Origin: Euonymus europaeus
Lineage: Eukaryota > Streptophyta > Magnoliopsida > Celastrales > Celastraceae
Reading direction: 5' to 3'
Length of the DNA stretch: 64,000 nucleotides
NCBI GenBank assembly: GCA_963580455.1
Contig: OY756962.1
Coordinates: 10,310,001-10,374,000 of the forward strand
The first letter of the stretch is position 1. Each line of letters opens with the position of its first letter. Position numbers and translations under genes: made by a program. Under the pieces are notes generated by a model. It searched no databases and was not told the origin of the DNA. It saw only the letters and a program-made list of their open reading frames with translations. Shown one piece after another: positions 1 to 10,172 of the stretch.

Positions 1-935
1 AGTTGGTTCCCGATAGACTAGTGACTCTCGGAGGAGTTCTGCTTCACCCAGCCATCCAGGAATGGTCAGCCTCTTATGCAAGAGTGTTTTGTTCGGGATC
101 AAGGGGTCGACCTAACTCTTTTGTTAGGGGTTGTTGTTCCAACCAATCAGAAGAGGTGGACGAGTATCTGGTATGATGAGCTTTTTGAGTGTTCTGTTCG
201 TTATGTTGTCCAGGTTTGTCACCCCCTTGCTTTTGTTATCATCTTGTTTCTCTTAGATGCTTCTTTTGAGTTTGTTCATTCTTACAGAATGACCAGTCTG
301 TTCATGAACTTTTGAGGAGATTCAGGGAGGAGAGAGAGCGACATACTCTAACTGGCCGGAGACTCGAGAAACTCAAGATTGAGCTTACTGCTTCGAAGGC
401 TAAAATGGGGAAAAATAATGCAGAGATGAATAACCAAGTTGCTAATTTGAGCAAGAAATGTGCGGACTTTGAGGTTGAGATGACCTAGACATTGTCTAGT
501 ATTCTCTCTCGTGAGAAAGCAGTCGCCGAGAAAGCTTTTGATGAAGCATTCACTGAATATTCTCAAGTTTTGAAGAATGAAAGAAATATTGCCTATCTCA
601 TGGGTCGTGGGCATGCTCTTTTGGATGCTAATATTCTGATGGACTCCTCTTTGTGGAGACGAGATCAAATCCGCTTCCCTAACGCAGATGGTGTTCAGGA
701 GATGATTTCAAATTTATTTTCATTTATTGTAATGATCCCCAATTTGCGGATGGTATGGTTTGGCAAACTATTGAGGGTAGTCTTTCAATTCAGACGTAAT
801 AGAAATTGTTGATGATTCTGCCGTACGCCCGAATGATACCAGCCAAGATGTTGCTGTTCTAGTAGGGCAACAAGCTGATTGCCTGGCGAATGATCTTGCC
901 CCTAGTGATCTACCATCTGTTGATTTTGCTTAGTG
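1..935 (+). pseudogene. Antisense accessory ORF of the Tat element (coiled-coil, broken)
   Basis: The plus strand encodes a charged helical stretch from about 305 to 700, with Lys/Glu-rich heptad-like residues (motifs such as LEKLKIEL and REKAVAEKAF), broken by a TAG at 487-489 and by later frameshifts. It lies opposite to the gag-pol direction and beyond the integrase end. This is the position of the extra ORF that Tat-lineage elements such as Retand and Grande carry in reverse between pol and the 3' LTR. A comparable antisense ORF occurs at 63250-64000 in the other Tat element here. Its function is unknown in the family. The N-terminal part is not in the window. Assignment rests on position and composition, not on a recognised domain. 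Confidence 0.5.
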
Positions 936-1329
936 TTTTAGATAGTAGCCTTGGTATATTTTTTGTTTAGACATCGGTTCTTAGCCTTTGAGCTAAATTT
1001 TTTTACATTACAAATTTTTTTTTTTGCAATGAAGTATATGCTTATCCTCTGAGCTAACTTTTGTGTAGTCAATTCAATGAAATACTTTTGCATTGACCAC
1101 TTTATTAGGTACTTCACTTCTTTCGATGTTTGACAAGCAAGTTTTCAGCCAACAAGTTATCTGCCAGCTAAAGCTTAGCCATTCTGTCTGCCAGGCCTAA
1201 AGTGGTTGGATATCCACATGTGTTTGATGTTCGGTAGACAAGTGTTCGACCAACAAGTTATCTGCCAGCTAGAGCTTGGCCATTATGCCTGTCAGACCCA
1301 AAGTCGTTGGGTATCCACATGTTTTTTTT
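936..1329. other. Non-coding 3' region of Tat element
   Basis: No coding signal. Two imperfect copies of a roughly 100-bp unit (about 1128-1220 and 1228-1325, sharing the words GACAAG, TTATCTGCCAGCTA and GGTATCCACATG) precede the tandem block at 1330. Confidence 0.5.
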
Positions 1330-1880
1330 TAAATATGTATTTTTTTGTCTGGCGACCGGAATCGTCGGGCCAAAGCTCAAAGAGGAACCCTATGGGTTTT
1401 TGAGAATAAACCCAAGTTGCTTGGGAATTCGCATGGATGTTTTTCGTCTGGCGGCCCTAACCGTCAGGCCAAACCTCATGGAGGAACCCCCATGAGTTTT
1501 TGAGAATAAACCCTAGTTTCTTTGGAAGTCCTATGGGCTTTTTTCATCAAGCCAAACCTCACGGAGAAACCCCATGGGTTTTTGAGAATAAACCCAAGTT
1601 CCTTGGGAAGTCCCATGGACCCAACTGGCGTTCGGAATCATCAAGCCAAACCTCATGGAGGAACCCCATGAGTTTTTGAGAATAAACCCACGTTGCTTGG
1701 AAAGTCCCATGGACTCTTTTCGTCTGGTGGTTGGAATCTTTAGGCCAAACCTCATGGAGGAACCCCTTGGGTTTCTGAGAATAAACCCAAGTTGCTTAGG
1801 AAGTCCAATTGACTTTTTTCGTTTGGTGACCAGAACCGTCAGTCCAAACCTCATGCAGCAACCCCGTGGGTTTTTCAACT
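1330..1880. repeat. Five-copy ~80-100 bp tandem repeat in Tat 3' region
   Basis: The word TTTTTGAGAATAAACCC, or a close variant, recurs with its key AGAATAAA at 1403, 1503, 1585, 1679 and 1778 (spacings of about 100, 82, 94 and 99). Each copy also carries GGCCAAACCTCATGGAGGAA and GGAAGTCCCATGGA-like words. The block sits between the integrase end and the antisense ORF of the minus-strand Tat element. That is the untranslated region in which Tat/Ogre elements are known to harbour tandem repeats that can seed satellites. Confidence 0.8.
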
Positions 1881-2049
1881 TTTTCACAACTTTATGGATC
1901 CAATCTCGTCTTTATTCATAATAGGTAAGGAGATGAGGATAAGTATGCCCAAAAGCTCCTCTTTTATTACAGCAAGGATCTACGAGTATTTTAAATATAA
2001 AAATTTCGAAGTTTGGCCGCATTACACGGCCTCTGGACGACTTTTCCAG

Positions 2050-2960
2050 TAAGATGCTCTAGGTCCGCTAAAGGATACCACCTTGTATGGGCATTCCCAA
2101 TTTGCCCCTAGTTTTCTTTCTTGTGGATTCCTTGTATTGACCAACACTTTCCTCAAGAGGAAATCTCCAGGAAGAAAAGTTCAAGCTTTTTGGCATAGAT
2201 GCCAGCCAACTCGTGCTAGTATGAAGCCAGCTTCAAGAGTGCATGTTCCCTCTTTTCCTCTAACAGATCAAGTCCAATTGCCAAAGCATTATCATTTTTC
2301 CCATTCTCTAGGGCTGTTGTTCTGATGGTGGGTAGACCAATCTCTAACGGAATAACGGCATCCGACCCATAAGCGAGTGAGAATGGTTATTGTTTAGTTG
2401 AACTCCTGGGGGTAATTTGTTATGTCTAGAGCATCTTGGAAGTTCTTCAACCCATCTTCCTTTGACAAAGTCAAGGCATTTTTCAAGCCTACTTAGGAAT
2501 ATCTTGTTGGATGCCTCTGCTTGCCCATTTCCTTGAGGGTATGTTGGGGTCGACTATTTGTTTTTACTGTCATACCCTTCACAAAACTCTTTCAAAGCTT
2601 TACTGTCAAATTGAGTGTCATTATCCGACACCAATGCATAAGGAATTCCGAACCTTGTGATGATTGATTCCCATAGGAATTTCTTTGTCTCATTATCTAT
2701 AATATTCGAGAGGGGTTTGGCTTCTATCCACTTGGTAAACTAATTTGTGGCCGTAAGAGCCACCTTCTATCATCTGTCGCTCTTGGCAAGGGACCTACCA
2801 AGTCCAAAGACCATTGAGAAAATGGCCACAGGCTTGTAATCGGGCTAAGCGCTGCGGCCGGCTGATGCAGGATATTTGAGAACTTTTAACATTTCTCGCA
2901 ACTTCTGACATATGCCAATGAATCTTTTTCCATTTGTGGCCACCAATACCCCTGTGTAAT
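2050..2960 (-). pseudogene. Integrase remnant of Tat element
   Basis: Minus-strand translation of 2170-2050 gives the integrase C-terminal signature LRKV...NTRNP...KLGANWECPYKVV, typical of Tat-type integrases (usually KLGPNWEGPY). Around 2600-2500 a [13 protein letters not shown] word marks the end of the catalytic core with its conserved Glu. Stops and frameshifts separate these islands, so no enzyme can be made. The integrase would insert element cDNA into the genome. Confidence 0.65.
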
Positions 2961-3461
2961 AGCTCTCTGGGCCATTGATCTCCCCCTGTATGGGCACCGC
3001 AACTGTCTTTATGTATTTCATACAGTAACTGATCCTTCTTTTCTAGATGGACACATAATAGGTAAGGGACTAGTGAAAGATCATCTATACAATTTTCTTT
3101 CTGGTAATAGCCAAAATCTAGATAACTTTAGGATGACCTTTCTTGCCTCATTTTTGTCCTCTGGGAGTTCCTCATTTCCTAAGAAACAGATGAGAGGATC
3201 CATCAAACTTGGCCCAAGATTCGTCTGAGTTACCTCGAGCTACTTGGCTATGATACTCGGACTTTCTTAGAAGTCAATAATGATAGTCTGTCTGACCTTC
3301 TCCTGATCCAATGAAGCCAACGTTAATAAGGCAGTTCTGACCGCTTGGAACTTATTGGATCTCAAAAATCTCAAATCTATCAATCAGCCCTTTTGCTTCC
3401 GTCATATAGGCAACCATTGTTTTTGTCTTCGCTGCATACTGACCTATAATTTGGTTCACTA

Positions 3462-3692
3462 TCACCTGCGATTCTGAGAGGATTTTTTACCCTTCTTGCG
3501 CCTAATTGCATTTCTTAATCCACACAAGAGGGCCTCATACTCAGACTCATTATTGGTCACTTCAAATCCCAACCTGATGGCTTGTTCAATTGTATAGACC
3601 TCAAGTGAAACTAGGACCACTGCTCCACTCCCCTTCCTAGTCGTGGATCCGTCTTCCATAAGCTCCCAAGTGTTGACGAGATTAACGCTCAA
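3462..3692 (-). pseudogene. Archaeal-type second RNase H domain remnant
   Basis: The protein carries MEDGSTTRKGSGAVVL followed by FEVTNNESEYEALLCGL. These are the first Asp block and the Glu block of the archaeal-type RNase H that Tat-lineage elements have in addition to the normal Gypsy RNase H. The downstream DSQLV block lies in other frames at about 3420-3470 after a frameshift. It sits between the reverse transcriptase/RNase H region and integrase, as in intact relatives. The domain is truncated and inactive. Confidence 0.7.
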
Positions 3693-3739
3693 AGTCTAAA
3701 ATTCTGCTTTTGGTTGGGCTGGTAGAGAGGAAAATTTTG

Positions 3740-4857
3740 TAATGAAGTCAGCCAGTACTTAGGCTTTGACGGCCACCCTTGGGACGAAACGAATTTCATG
3801 TTGGCCAAGTTATACTGCCCACTTGCAATTCTCTTGGAAAGATTGGCTCGATTCAGGATGCTCTGGATCGGGTATGCTGTAAGAACCTCAATAGGGTGAT
3901 CATGGAAATAGTAAATGGGTTTCTCGCCTTTCCCTCAACTCTCAGAATACGAAACTTACTACAATGTTAGACACCGCTAAGTAGATTCTCAATTTCTCCC
4001 CTTGAATTGGGGTCGCTAAGAGTGGAGCTGATTGTAAGTAAACCTTTAGGTCATCTAGAGCTTTTTTCACACTCCTCATCCCACTCAAATTTTTTGGCAC
4101 CATGTAGACTTTTAAAAAAGTGGTGGCACCTATCAGATGAATTACTAATGAATCTATTAAGGGTAGCTACCATCTTTGTCAATCTTTACACCTCTTTGAC
4201 TGATGCTGGGCTTCTCAAATTACTAATGGCTAAAATCTGCCTCGGATCAGCTTCAATTCCTTTTCAAGTTACCAAGTGTCCAATGAATTTTCCTGAGCTC
4301 ACTCCAAAAGCACACTTGGAAGCATTTAACTTCAACTTGTATACGCCTAGTACATAAAGACGGACTGTTGGTTTGACAAGTGATCTTCCTCCCTAAAAGT
4401 CTTGACAACCATATTGTCTATGTACACTATGACTGTTCGCCCTATCATTCCTCCAAACATCTTCGTCATGAGCCGCTGGTAGGTTGCCCCTGTGTTCTTC
4501 GGTCCGAAAGGGATCACCTTATAATAATAAGTACCTCTTGGAGTGATGAACGATGTCTTTTCTTTATCTTCGACACTCGTGGAAATATGATGGTAGCCTT
4601 TATAAGCATCTAGAAAACTCATTCTTTGTCTTCCAAATGTCTAGTCTACAAACTAATCAATCTTCAACAATGGGAAAAGGTCTTTTGGACAGGATCTATT
4701 TGGATCAGTGAAGTCCACACACACCTTCCACTTCCCGTTCTTCTTCTTACCAATGACTATATTTGATAGCCACTCTGGGTAATCCACCTCTTGAACGGCC
4801 CCTACCTCTGTCAACTTTTGATCTTCTTTGTCTATAGCTTGTGCATGTACCTAGACC
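3740..4857 (-). pseudogene. Reverse transcriptase/RNase H remnant of Tat element
   Basis: Residues encoded from 4857 to 4625 read as the RT entry region (GKWKVCVDFTDPN-like, then CPKDLFPL). From 4622 to 4347 follow SFLDAYKGYHH, GTYYYKVIPFGPKNTGATYQRL and the active-site word VYIDNMVVK. The catalytic YxDD is YIDN here, so the second aspartate of the polymerase site is lost. Beyond 4347 broken frames show [19 protein letters not shown] and RNase H debris. The domain is cut from its upstream protease part by the solo LTR at 4863-6810. Confidence 0.75.
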
Positions 4858-4995
4858 GATCTTGTGACATTATGACCCGAAAATAATAGAAACATTGAAT
4901 AGGAGGGTGACACGTGTACAGTGGTACACTAATGGATTTAATAATTAAATTTGGGTTTAGAGTAATAGTTAAATATATGGGTGTGAATAAGGATG

Positions 4996-5023
4996 AATAA
5001 TAATAATAATAATAATAATAATA
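4996..5023. repeat. (AAT)n microsatellite inside solo LTR
   Basis: About nine uninterrupted AAT/TAA trinucleotides within the solo LTR. Confidence 0.9.
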
Positions 5024-6179
5024 CAAATAAATTAGAAAATTACCTGGATGGTGGTGAAATACGCATTTGTTGTCAATTTTATTAAATAAGTGAAACAAAG
5101 TACAAAGAGATTCAATTTTTTAAAAATATCTGAATTTGGTTTAAAAGAAAAAAAACGAAAGGAAAGAATAAGAAATGAAAACAGAAACAGGAAAAAAGAA
5201 AAGGAAAATGCAATTTTCGCGTGTCAAACTTCGGAGGCACCGATCTCCCTCCTCTGACAACATTAGAAAAAATAAATTTGCAAGGGAATCGGTTCAAGAA
5301 TCGTCCAAAACAGAGTTGTATATCTCCAAAAAAGCTATCGAAAGTTTCGGCCATCTCAAGCTTCGACAGTCGATTTCTTCCTCCTCCGACCTCTATTTAA
5401 TTGGATACCACCTCCTTTGAGTTTTTCTTGATGAGTACTACAAAGCCTAGTTGGTGATTTCCATTGAAATTTGCCACATCTCTGGTGACCCGAATGTGGG
5501 CAATTTGGGTACTATTTGACCTGGGTTGACTTTTCTGAGTAAAGTTTACCCCTTTGATTAAATCATATATTTTACGTATTTACGTGGTATTTGAACATAT
5601 TTGTGACCGTGTATGTGCGTTTTGGTGTACAACTTGTATCTAAGGCTTAGTGATGTATGCCGGAAAATTATATGAGGAAGTATTGCTTCGAGTGAGATGT
5701 GAGGCATGCTCCACGAGGTAGGGAATACTTAATCCTGTGTTGTTTTGGGTTTTCTATGTTTTAAATACTCGAAGATTCTTGTGATATATTAAATTGGGTA
5801 AGCAATGCTCGGGCATGAGTACTTGTTGTTAAATGTGGATTTCGTGTAACAGTTGAAAGTAAATGTCGTGGTATATGTGGCATTGCAGTGAACAACTTTG
5901 TTGACAGGTGACCTCTACATTTTATTGAGAAAATGTTGCCTTTATACTGAATGCATGTGAATGAATATTTGTTTATACTTAGAATTTATGGAAATTATGA
6001 GGTTTAAATAGCTAGAGATTGCAATGATGTGAAGATTGGAGTGATGTGGAAAAGGCCCTATACGTACAGTGGGTGAAAATCTGAGTAAGGATTCGCTATA
6101 CGGCCACATAGTGAAAAGGTGGCAAGTCCCGGAGTAGAAGAAAGTGCCTACCTTCCTTACTCGTAGAATAGCTTTCGAC

Positions 6180-6334
6180 AAGGAGGTCGAAAAGTGAAGA
6201 AAATGGCTTCCGGCAGGGAGGTCAAAAAGTGGAGAAAATGGCTTCCGGCGAGGAGGTCGAAAAGCGGAGAAAATGGTTTCTGACGAGAAAATCGGGAAGC
6301 GGAGAAATTTTTTCCGGCGAGGAGGTTGGAAAAG
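6180..6334. repeat. ~36-bp tandem repeat inside solo LTR
   Basis: About four and a half copies of a GGAGGTCGAAAAGTGGAGAA / AATGGCTTCCGGCGA unit follow one another, drifting in sequence from left to right. Such short GC-richer arrays are common inside plant Gypsy LTRs. Confidence 0.8.
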
Positions 6335-6824
6335 TAAAGGAGTTGATTACCGATATTTGATGTGGACCACGGAGGTGACAGTCATTGGTAGGAAGTCAGG
6401 AAGTTGAAGTGCTGTTAAATTGATATATTGTTGTTGATAATTAACTGTGATTATTGTGCGTGTGGATACGGTATTCCCTACTAAGCTTCGGCACACCCCC
6501 CACTTATCATTGTTTTATTCTCAGGTGAAACAACTATGACCAGATGGATTGAGAGTGCAGACAGGACAGGGCAGTCGATGTACATACCAGAGTCTCTACG
6601 TAAGGGTTGGGTGGACCCAGTGGGTTGGGATTGTTGAGCTGGAGTCTCAGTCGAGTATATAAAGCTACTTATGTATTTATATATCTATCATCTATAATTT
6701 AAGTATATAGATAATTATGCTATTATTAAATTGTTGAGTTTTCAATAAGACATATAGTTGGGAGTATGTGTTAGTTACACGTCACGTGCCCGGCGGATTG
6801 GGGCGTGGCAGATCTCTTGGCCTT

Positions 6825-7022
6825 CTAGACGATAGACCTTGTATTTGGACGAATGTTCAGTCGGTGACTCACCACATCTTGATCTACCCCCCGCATCTCC
6901 CGTGGAGTACACGCAAACATGTCAATATTTCTCATCAATAGGCCCATAAGTGACTCTCTCTCATCAGTTGGCAAGTTTTTTCCCCCGAGGAAATACTTCT
7001 CAATATTAGTCTCGTCGATCAA
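6825..7022 (-). pseudogene. Protease-RT linker of Tat element
   Basis: The peptide contains ERESLMGLLMRNIDMFACTP, then REMRGVDQDVVSHRLNI. This matches the pre-RT linker of Tat polyproteins (usually L...N.D.FAW....MPGI....I.H.L). In the other Tat element here the corresponding stretch is at about 50745-50850. It lies immediately upstream, in element orientation, of the solo LTR insertion point. Confidence 0.7.
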
Positions 7023-7109
7023 AAATCTCTCTGATTCCTTGACTGACTTCTTTTCCTAGTCTAACCCTAGATCTGGCTCTACAAAAGTTTCTTCCACCAG
7101 AGTGCCCAC

Positions 7110-7865
7110 CTAATAGGACTCTCCAATGGCCCAGCAGCTTGCCGCCTCACTACTCTGGTCCAGCCGATCTCCCTTCACTTCGTACATCTTACCATCATAT
7201 GGAAACCAGATGGTTTGGTGATAGGTCGACGGAACTACTTCTATGGCATGTAGCCAGGGTCTCCTAAGAATGGCATTATTGGCCATTCTCCCTTGAACAA
7301 TTAAAAATTTCATGTACATTTCTTTCGGTCCTACTCGGATCTTCATTCATATTCTTCCTAAGGGATGAACTTGATTTCCATTAAATCCAATTAAACAGGT
7401 CATCTCAGGCACAAGCTCAGTCTGTATCAACCCTAACTTCTCAAAAATTGGATAATAAATGATGTTCACTAAACTCCCCTGGTCAATCAGAACCTTCTCC
7501 ACATCAAAACCCCAAACTCTCATAGTAATCTTGAGAACTTCGTTATTTGTGGGATCTATCCCTGCCAGATCCTTGTCTGAGAAGGTAATGTCCACATTTG
7601 ATTGTTTCAACTTTTTTGTCGCCTAGTCTTCAACCGCTTTCATCTGGCTAAATGCAACAATCGGCTTCCCTTGTCTTTCCAATGTGATAACGGCGAGAGT
7701 TCCATTTGGGGTAACATCATCTTGCCCCCAATCTTCAGTAATTGCCAAAGCGTTTTCCTGAGCCTTGCCATCACCATTGTTCTTGACCTTCACAAACTTC
7801 ATCAGCTTGCCTTGTTTTGTCAGCTCTTGTAAGTGCCCCTTCAAGTTATCGCACTCCCCAATCAT
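7110..7865 (-). pseudogene. Aspartic protease region of Tat element
   Basis: Three adjacent minus-strand stretches carry the protease. One at 7865-7623 holds the pre-protease linker. One at 7610-7347 holds VEKVLIDQGSLVNIIYYPIF, with DQGS where intact relatives have D-(G/N)-G-S. One at 7346-7110 holds the late ILRRPWLHAIEVVPSTYHQ block (normally IGRPWL). The retropepsin would cut the polyprotein. The catalytic Asp is present, but Gly is replaced by Gln and the frame is broken at 7347. Confidence 0.75.
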
Positions 7866-8086
7866 GTGTCCAGCATCTTTGTGGAAGGAACAATACTCCT
7901 TTTGTATCTTTTATCTGGATTTCAAGTCATCTTAGGCGGCTAAACAAGAAATGGTTCATCCCGAATTGCATAAAAATGCTTATGGATCGGTAGGTTGAAC
8001 TCCATTGTATTGGCTAAGTCCTTTATTGTCCTGAAATGATCAGGCTACCCCGAAGCCCTTCTCCCATCACTCTTGGGACGGCTACC

Positions 8087-9060
8087 CTAACATCCCATTT
8101 CATCCTTCTTTAGAGAAGTAGTTTTCTTCTTCTTTACCACTTCTACCTTGGCATACCTCAGTACCCTATCCTCCAGAGTCGCAATGGTGCTTGGCTCATA
8201 CAAAGTCAGTAACTCCTTAAGCCTACAACCTTCTAGGAGTCCAATTTTGAAAGACATAGCGGTCGTCCGCTCGTCGCACCACTCAACCTCAACACATATC
8301 TCCAAATATCTCGAGAGATAGTAAAAATATCCTCCCCACTATTTGGCCTCACTGGTAGCTGGTGGAGCCAATGTACAGTGATTGGTGCAAAGGAAGACGG
8401 GAAAACCTTACACAAGATTGCCTCGTCTCCCTCCCATAAGATCATCTTCCACAAAAACTGATGTAAGTGAGCGACCGGATCCGTTCGACCATTGAACTGT
8501 TTGAAGGTCGGCATGACCTGCCATCTAGGGACTTCTCTTATTCTGATCTCTCAGGTACAGGGAGAAGTGGTCATTTCATCAAGAGCCTTTATTGCTCTTT
8601 GTTGAGCTACATAAATCAGATCGGCCCTTAGGGCATCCAGCTCTCTATCATTTCTGCGGCCTACTCTCAGAATGGTGGGAGTGTCTTTCTCTCTTGTAAT
8701 CTTCACCACGCCGCATTCCCTTTCCTAGGGTTCGACTTTCGTACTCCCTCCTGCTAAATGAATGTCTGTTTGGAGAATGCCTTCAAGACCCACCTCTTCT
8801 ATTTGACAACCAGTTGTCTGGCCTCCGCGGTGGGCTTTCGAGAATACGTTTTCCCTTACGTTTGGCTATGGCGAGCTCTTGCTGCAACGAGTCCAGGTGC
8901 TCCTTAATGCGACAAATCTCATATTTCATCTAATCTTTAGTTGGCACGGTCAATCTAGTTGACGCCTTCCCTATCTGGTTGGAAATTGTTCCTGCTGCCA
9001 TCCTCATGGCCTAACTGCCGACGATTGTTCTCCCAACCACGTCTTACAACTTCTGAGCGC
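8087..9060 (-). pseudogene. Gag remnant of Tat element
   Basis: Minus-strand 8514-8233 reads FKQFNGRTDPVAHLHQF followed by a capsid-like tract. This is the common plant Gypsy Gag opening (usually Y.G..DP..H...F). 8305-8087 continues in a shifted frame. Upstream at 9060-8520 the Gag N-terminus is shredded by stops. Gag would form the virus-like particle. Confidence 0.65.
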
Positions 9061-9109
9061 ACAAATGCCATGTGACTCTTCTTCTTTCGTGGTAATAGTT
9101 CCTCTCCCA

Positions 9110-9465
9110 CTGTGGTCGCAAAAATTTAGTGAATCAAAATCACCACCTGTCCGAATCGTAATCTGACTTGCTACTCCTCACCTGAAAATAAGAATGATCA
9201 ATGGACCAACGACTGTTGTGGCGGTTGTTGGCGCTCCAAAGCTCAAGTCAACTTTTAGAGAATTTTCTTTGCTAGTAAACACATATTTGAGCTTTAAAAA
9301 TATACTTGTGTCTCCTTCTCCTTTTATAGGCAAAGGATTTACCTAATTCGGTGGGACCTAATAGGAGAAGATCAAGAGATTTTCGGACTTGATTAATACC
9401 TTGAATTGACCAATAATTATAAGCCACGTGTAATCTCCTATTTATTCTTTCACATTACCTAACAC
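9110..9465 (-). mobile_element. Probable 5' LTR and primer-binding site of Tat element
   Basis: On the minus strand a TATAAAAGG box lies at about 9340-9325. The stretch ends near 9130 with TTGATTCACTAAATTTTTGC followed by GACCACAGTGGG, resembling the degenerate primer site of Tat elements (usually TGGCGAC-type). A TGTTAGG near 9464 could be the LTR start. Exact ends are uncertain because no second LTR is in the window. Confidence 0.4.
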
Positions 9466-9483
9466 AAGAGTCGGCCAAAAACC

Positions 9484-10085
9484 CTTACCCTAACCCTTCC
9501 TAACCCTAACCATTGTTAGACTTATGGGTTCATATAATGTAAGCTTAAACAACCCTACCCCTAAACCATTCTTAACTCTAACAATAACCCTAAACATTCC
9601 TAACACTAACACTTATTAGACTAATGGGTTAGTATAATGTAACCTTAACCAATCCTAATTCTAAACCATTCTTAACCCTAACGCTAACTCTAACCATTCC
9701 TAACCCTAACCCTTATTAGAATAATGGGTTAGTATAATGTAACCTTAACCAAACCTAACCTTAATCCATTCTTAACCCTAACCCTAACCATAACCTTTAT
9801 TAGACTAATGGGTTAGTATAATGTACCCTTAACCAACCCTAACACTAAACCATTCTTAACCCTAGCCCTAACCGAATCATTGTTTGACTAATGAGTTAGT
9901 ATAATGTAACCTTAATCAACCCTAACCCTAACACTAACCCTAACAATTCCTAACCCTAACGCTAACCCTAACTGTTCATAACCCTAATGCTAACTCTAAC
10001 TATTTCTAACCCTAACCATTATAAGATTGATGGGTTAGTATAATGTACCCATAATCATTCTTAAACCCTAACCCTAACCATGATT
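9484..10085. repeat. Interstitial telomere-like repeat with higher-order unit
   Basis: Degenerate CCCTAA/CCTAAC words recur densely, punctuated by about six copies of a spacer resembling TTATTAGACTAATGGGTTAG followed by TATAATGTAACC (at about 9510, 9625, 9712, 9802, 9887 and 10023). The unit is therefore a higher-order repeat of roughly 85-140 bp built from telomere-like hexamers and a unique spacer, not a simple telomere array. No coding signal. Confidence 0.8.
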
Positions 10086-10106
10086 ACACTAATTGGTCAC
10101 TCATGG

Positions 10107-10172
10107 GCTTGGCCCAATACAAGACTGACCCATTACTAGACTCATGGGCTTGGCCCAATACAAGACTAGCCC
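10107..10172. repeat. Short direct duplication next to telomere-like tract
   Basis: CTCATGGGCTTGGCCCAATA plus CAAGACT occurs twice, at about 10107 and 10142. The unit contains the short palindrome GGGCTTGGCCC. Confidence 0.7.

Larger units (their letters stand above)
4858..6815 (+). mobile_element. Solo LTR (4863-6810) with 5-bp TSD GATCT
   Basis: The insertion begins TGTGACATTATGACCCG at 4863, ends GGGGCGTGGCA at 6810, and is flanked by GATCT at 4858-4862 and 6811-6815. It splits the RT region of the Tat element. At 1948 bp with TG...CA ends, a perfect 5-bp duplication and no gag-pol or primer site, it fits a solo LTR left by LTR-LTR recombination. The terminal GACCCG...GGCGTGGCA style resembles chromovirus LTRs, such as the one ending GGCGTGACA at 16289; on that basis I place it on the plus strand. 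It could also be a short non-autonomous LTR-less derivative, but the clean TSD argues for one integration event. Confidence 0.8.
1..9465 (-). mobile_element. Decayed Tat-lineage Ty3/Gypsy retrotransposon (3' end off window)
   Basis: Reading on the minus strand, recognisable blocks follow the order LTR/primer site (about 9465-9110), Gag (about 9060-8090), protease (7865-7110), reverse transcriptase (about 7020-6825 and 4857-4347), RNase H (about 4340-3740), a second archaeal-type RNase H (3692-3462) and integrase (about 2960-2050). A repeat-rich non-coding tract and a reverse-strand accessory ORF at 1-935 follow. The second RNase H plus the antisense ORF between pol and the 3' LTR are hallmarks of the Tat lineage (Retand/Grande/Ogre relatives). 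Every block carries stops and frameshifts, so the element is dead. A solo LTR at 4863-6810 interrupts it. The 3' LTR must lie to the left of position 1. Confidence 0.8.

Noticed and set aside
9484..10085. True chromosome end
   Set aside because: Repeats are degenerate, contain unique spacers and are flanked on both sides by transposons and gene remnants.
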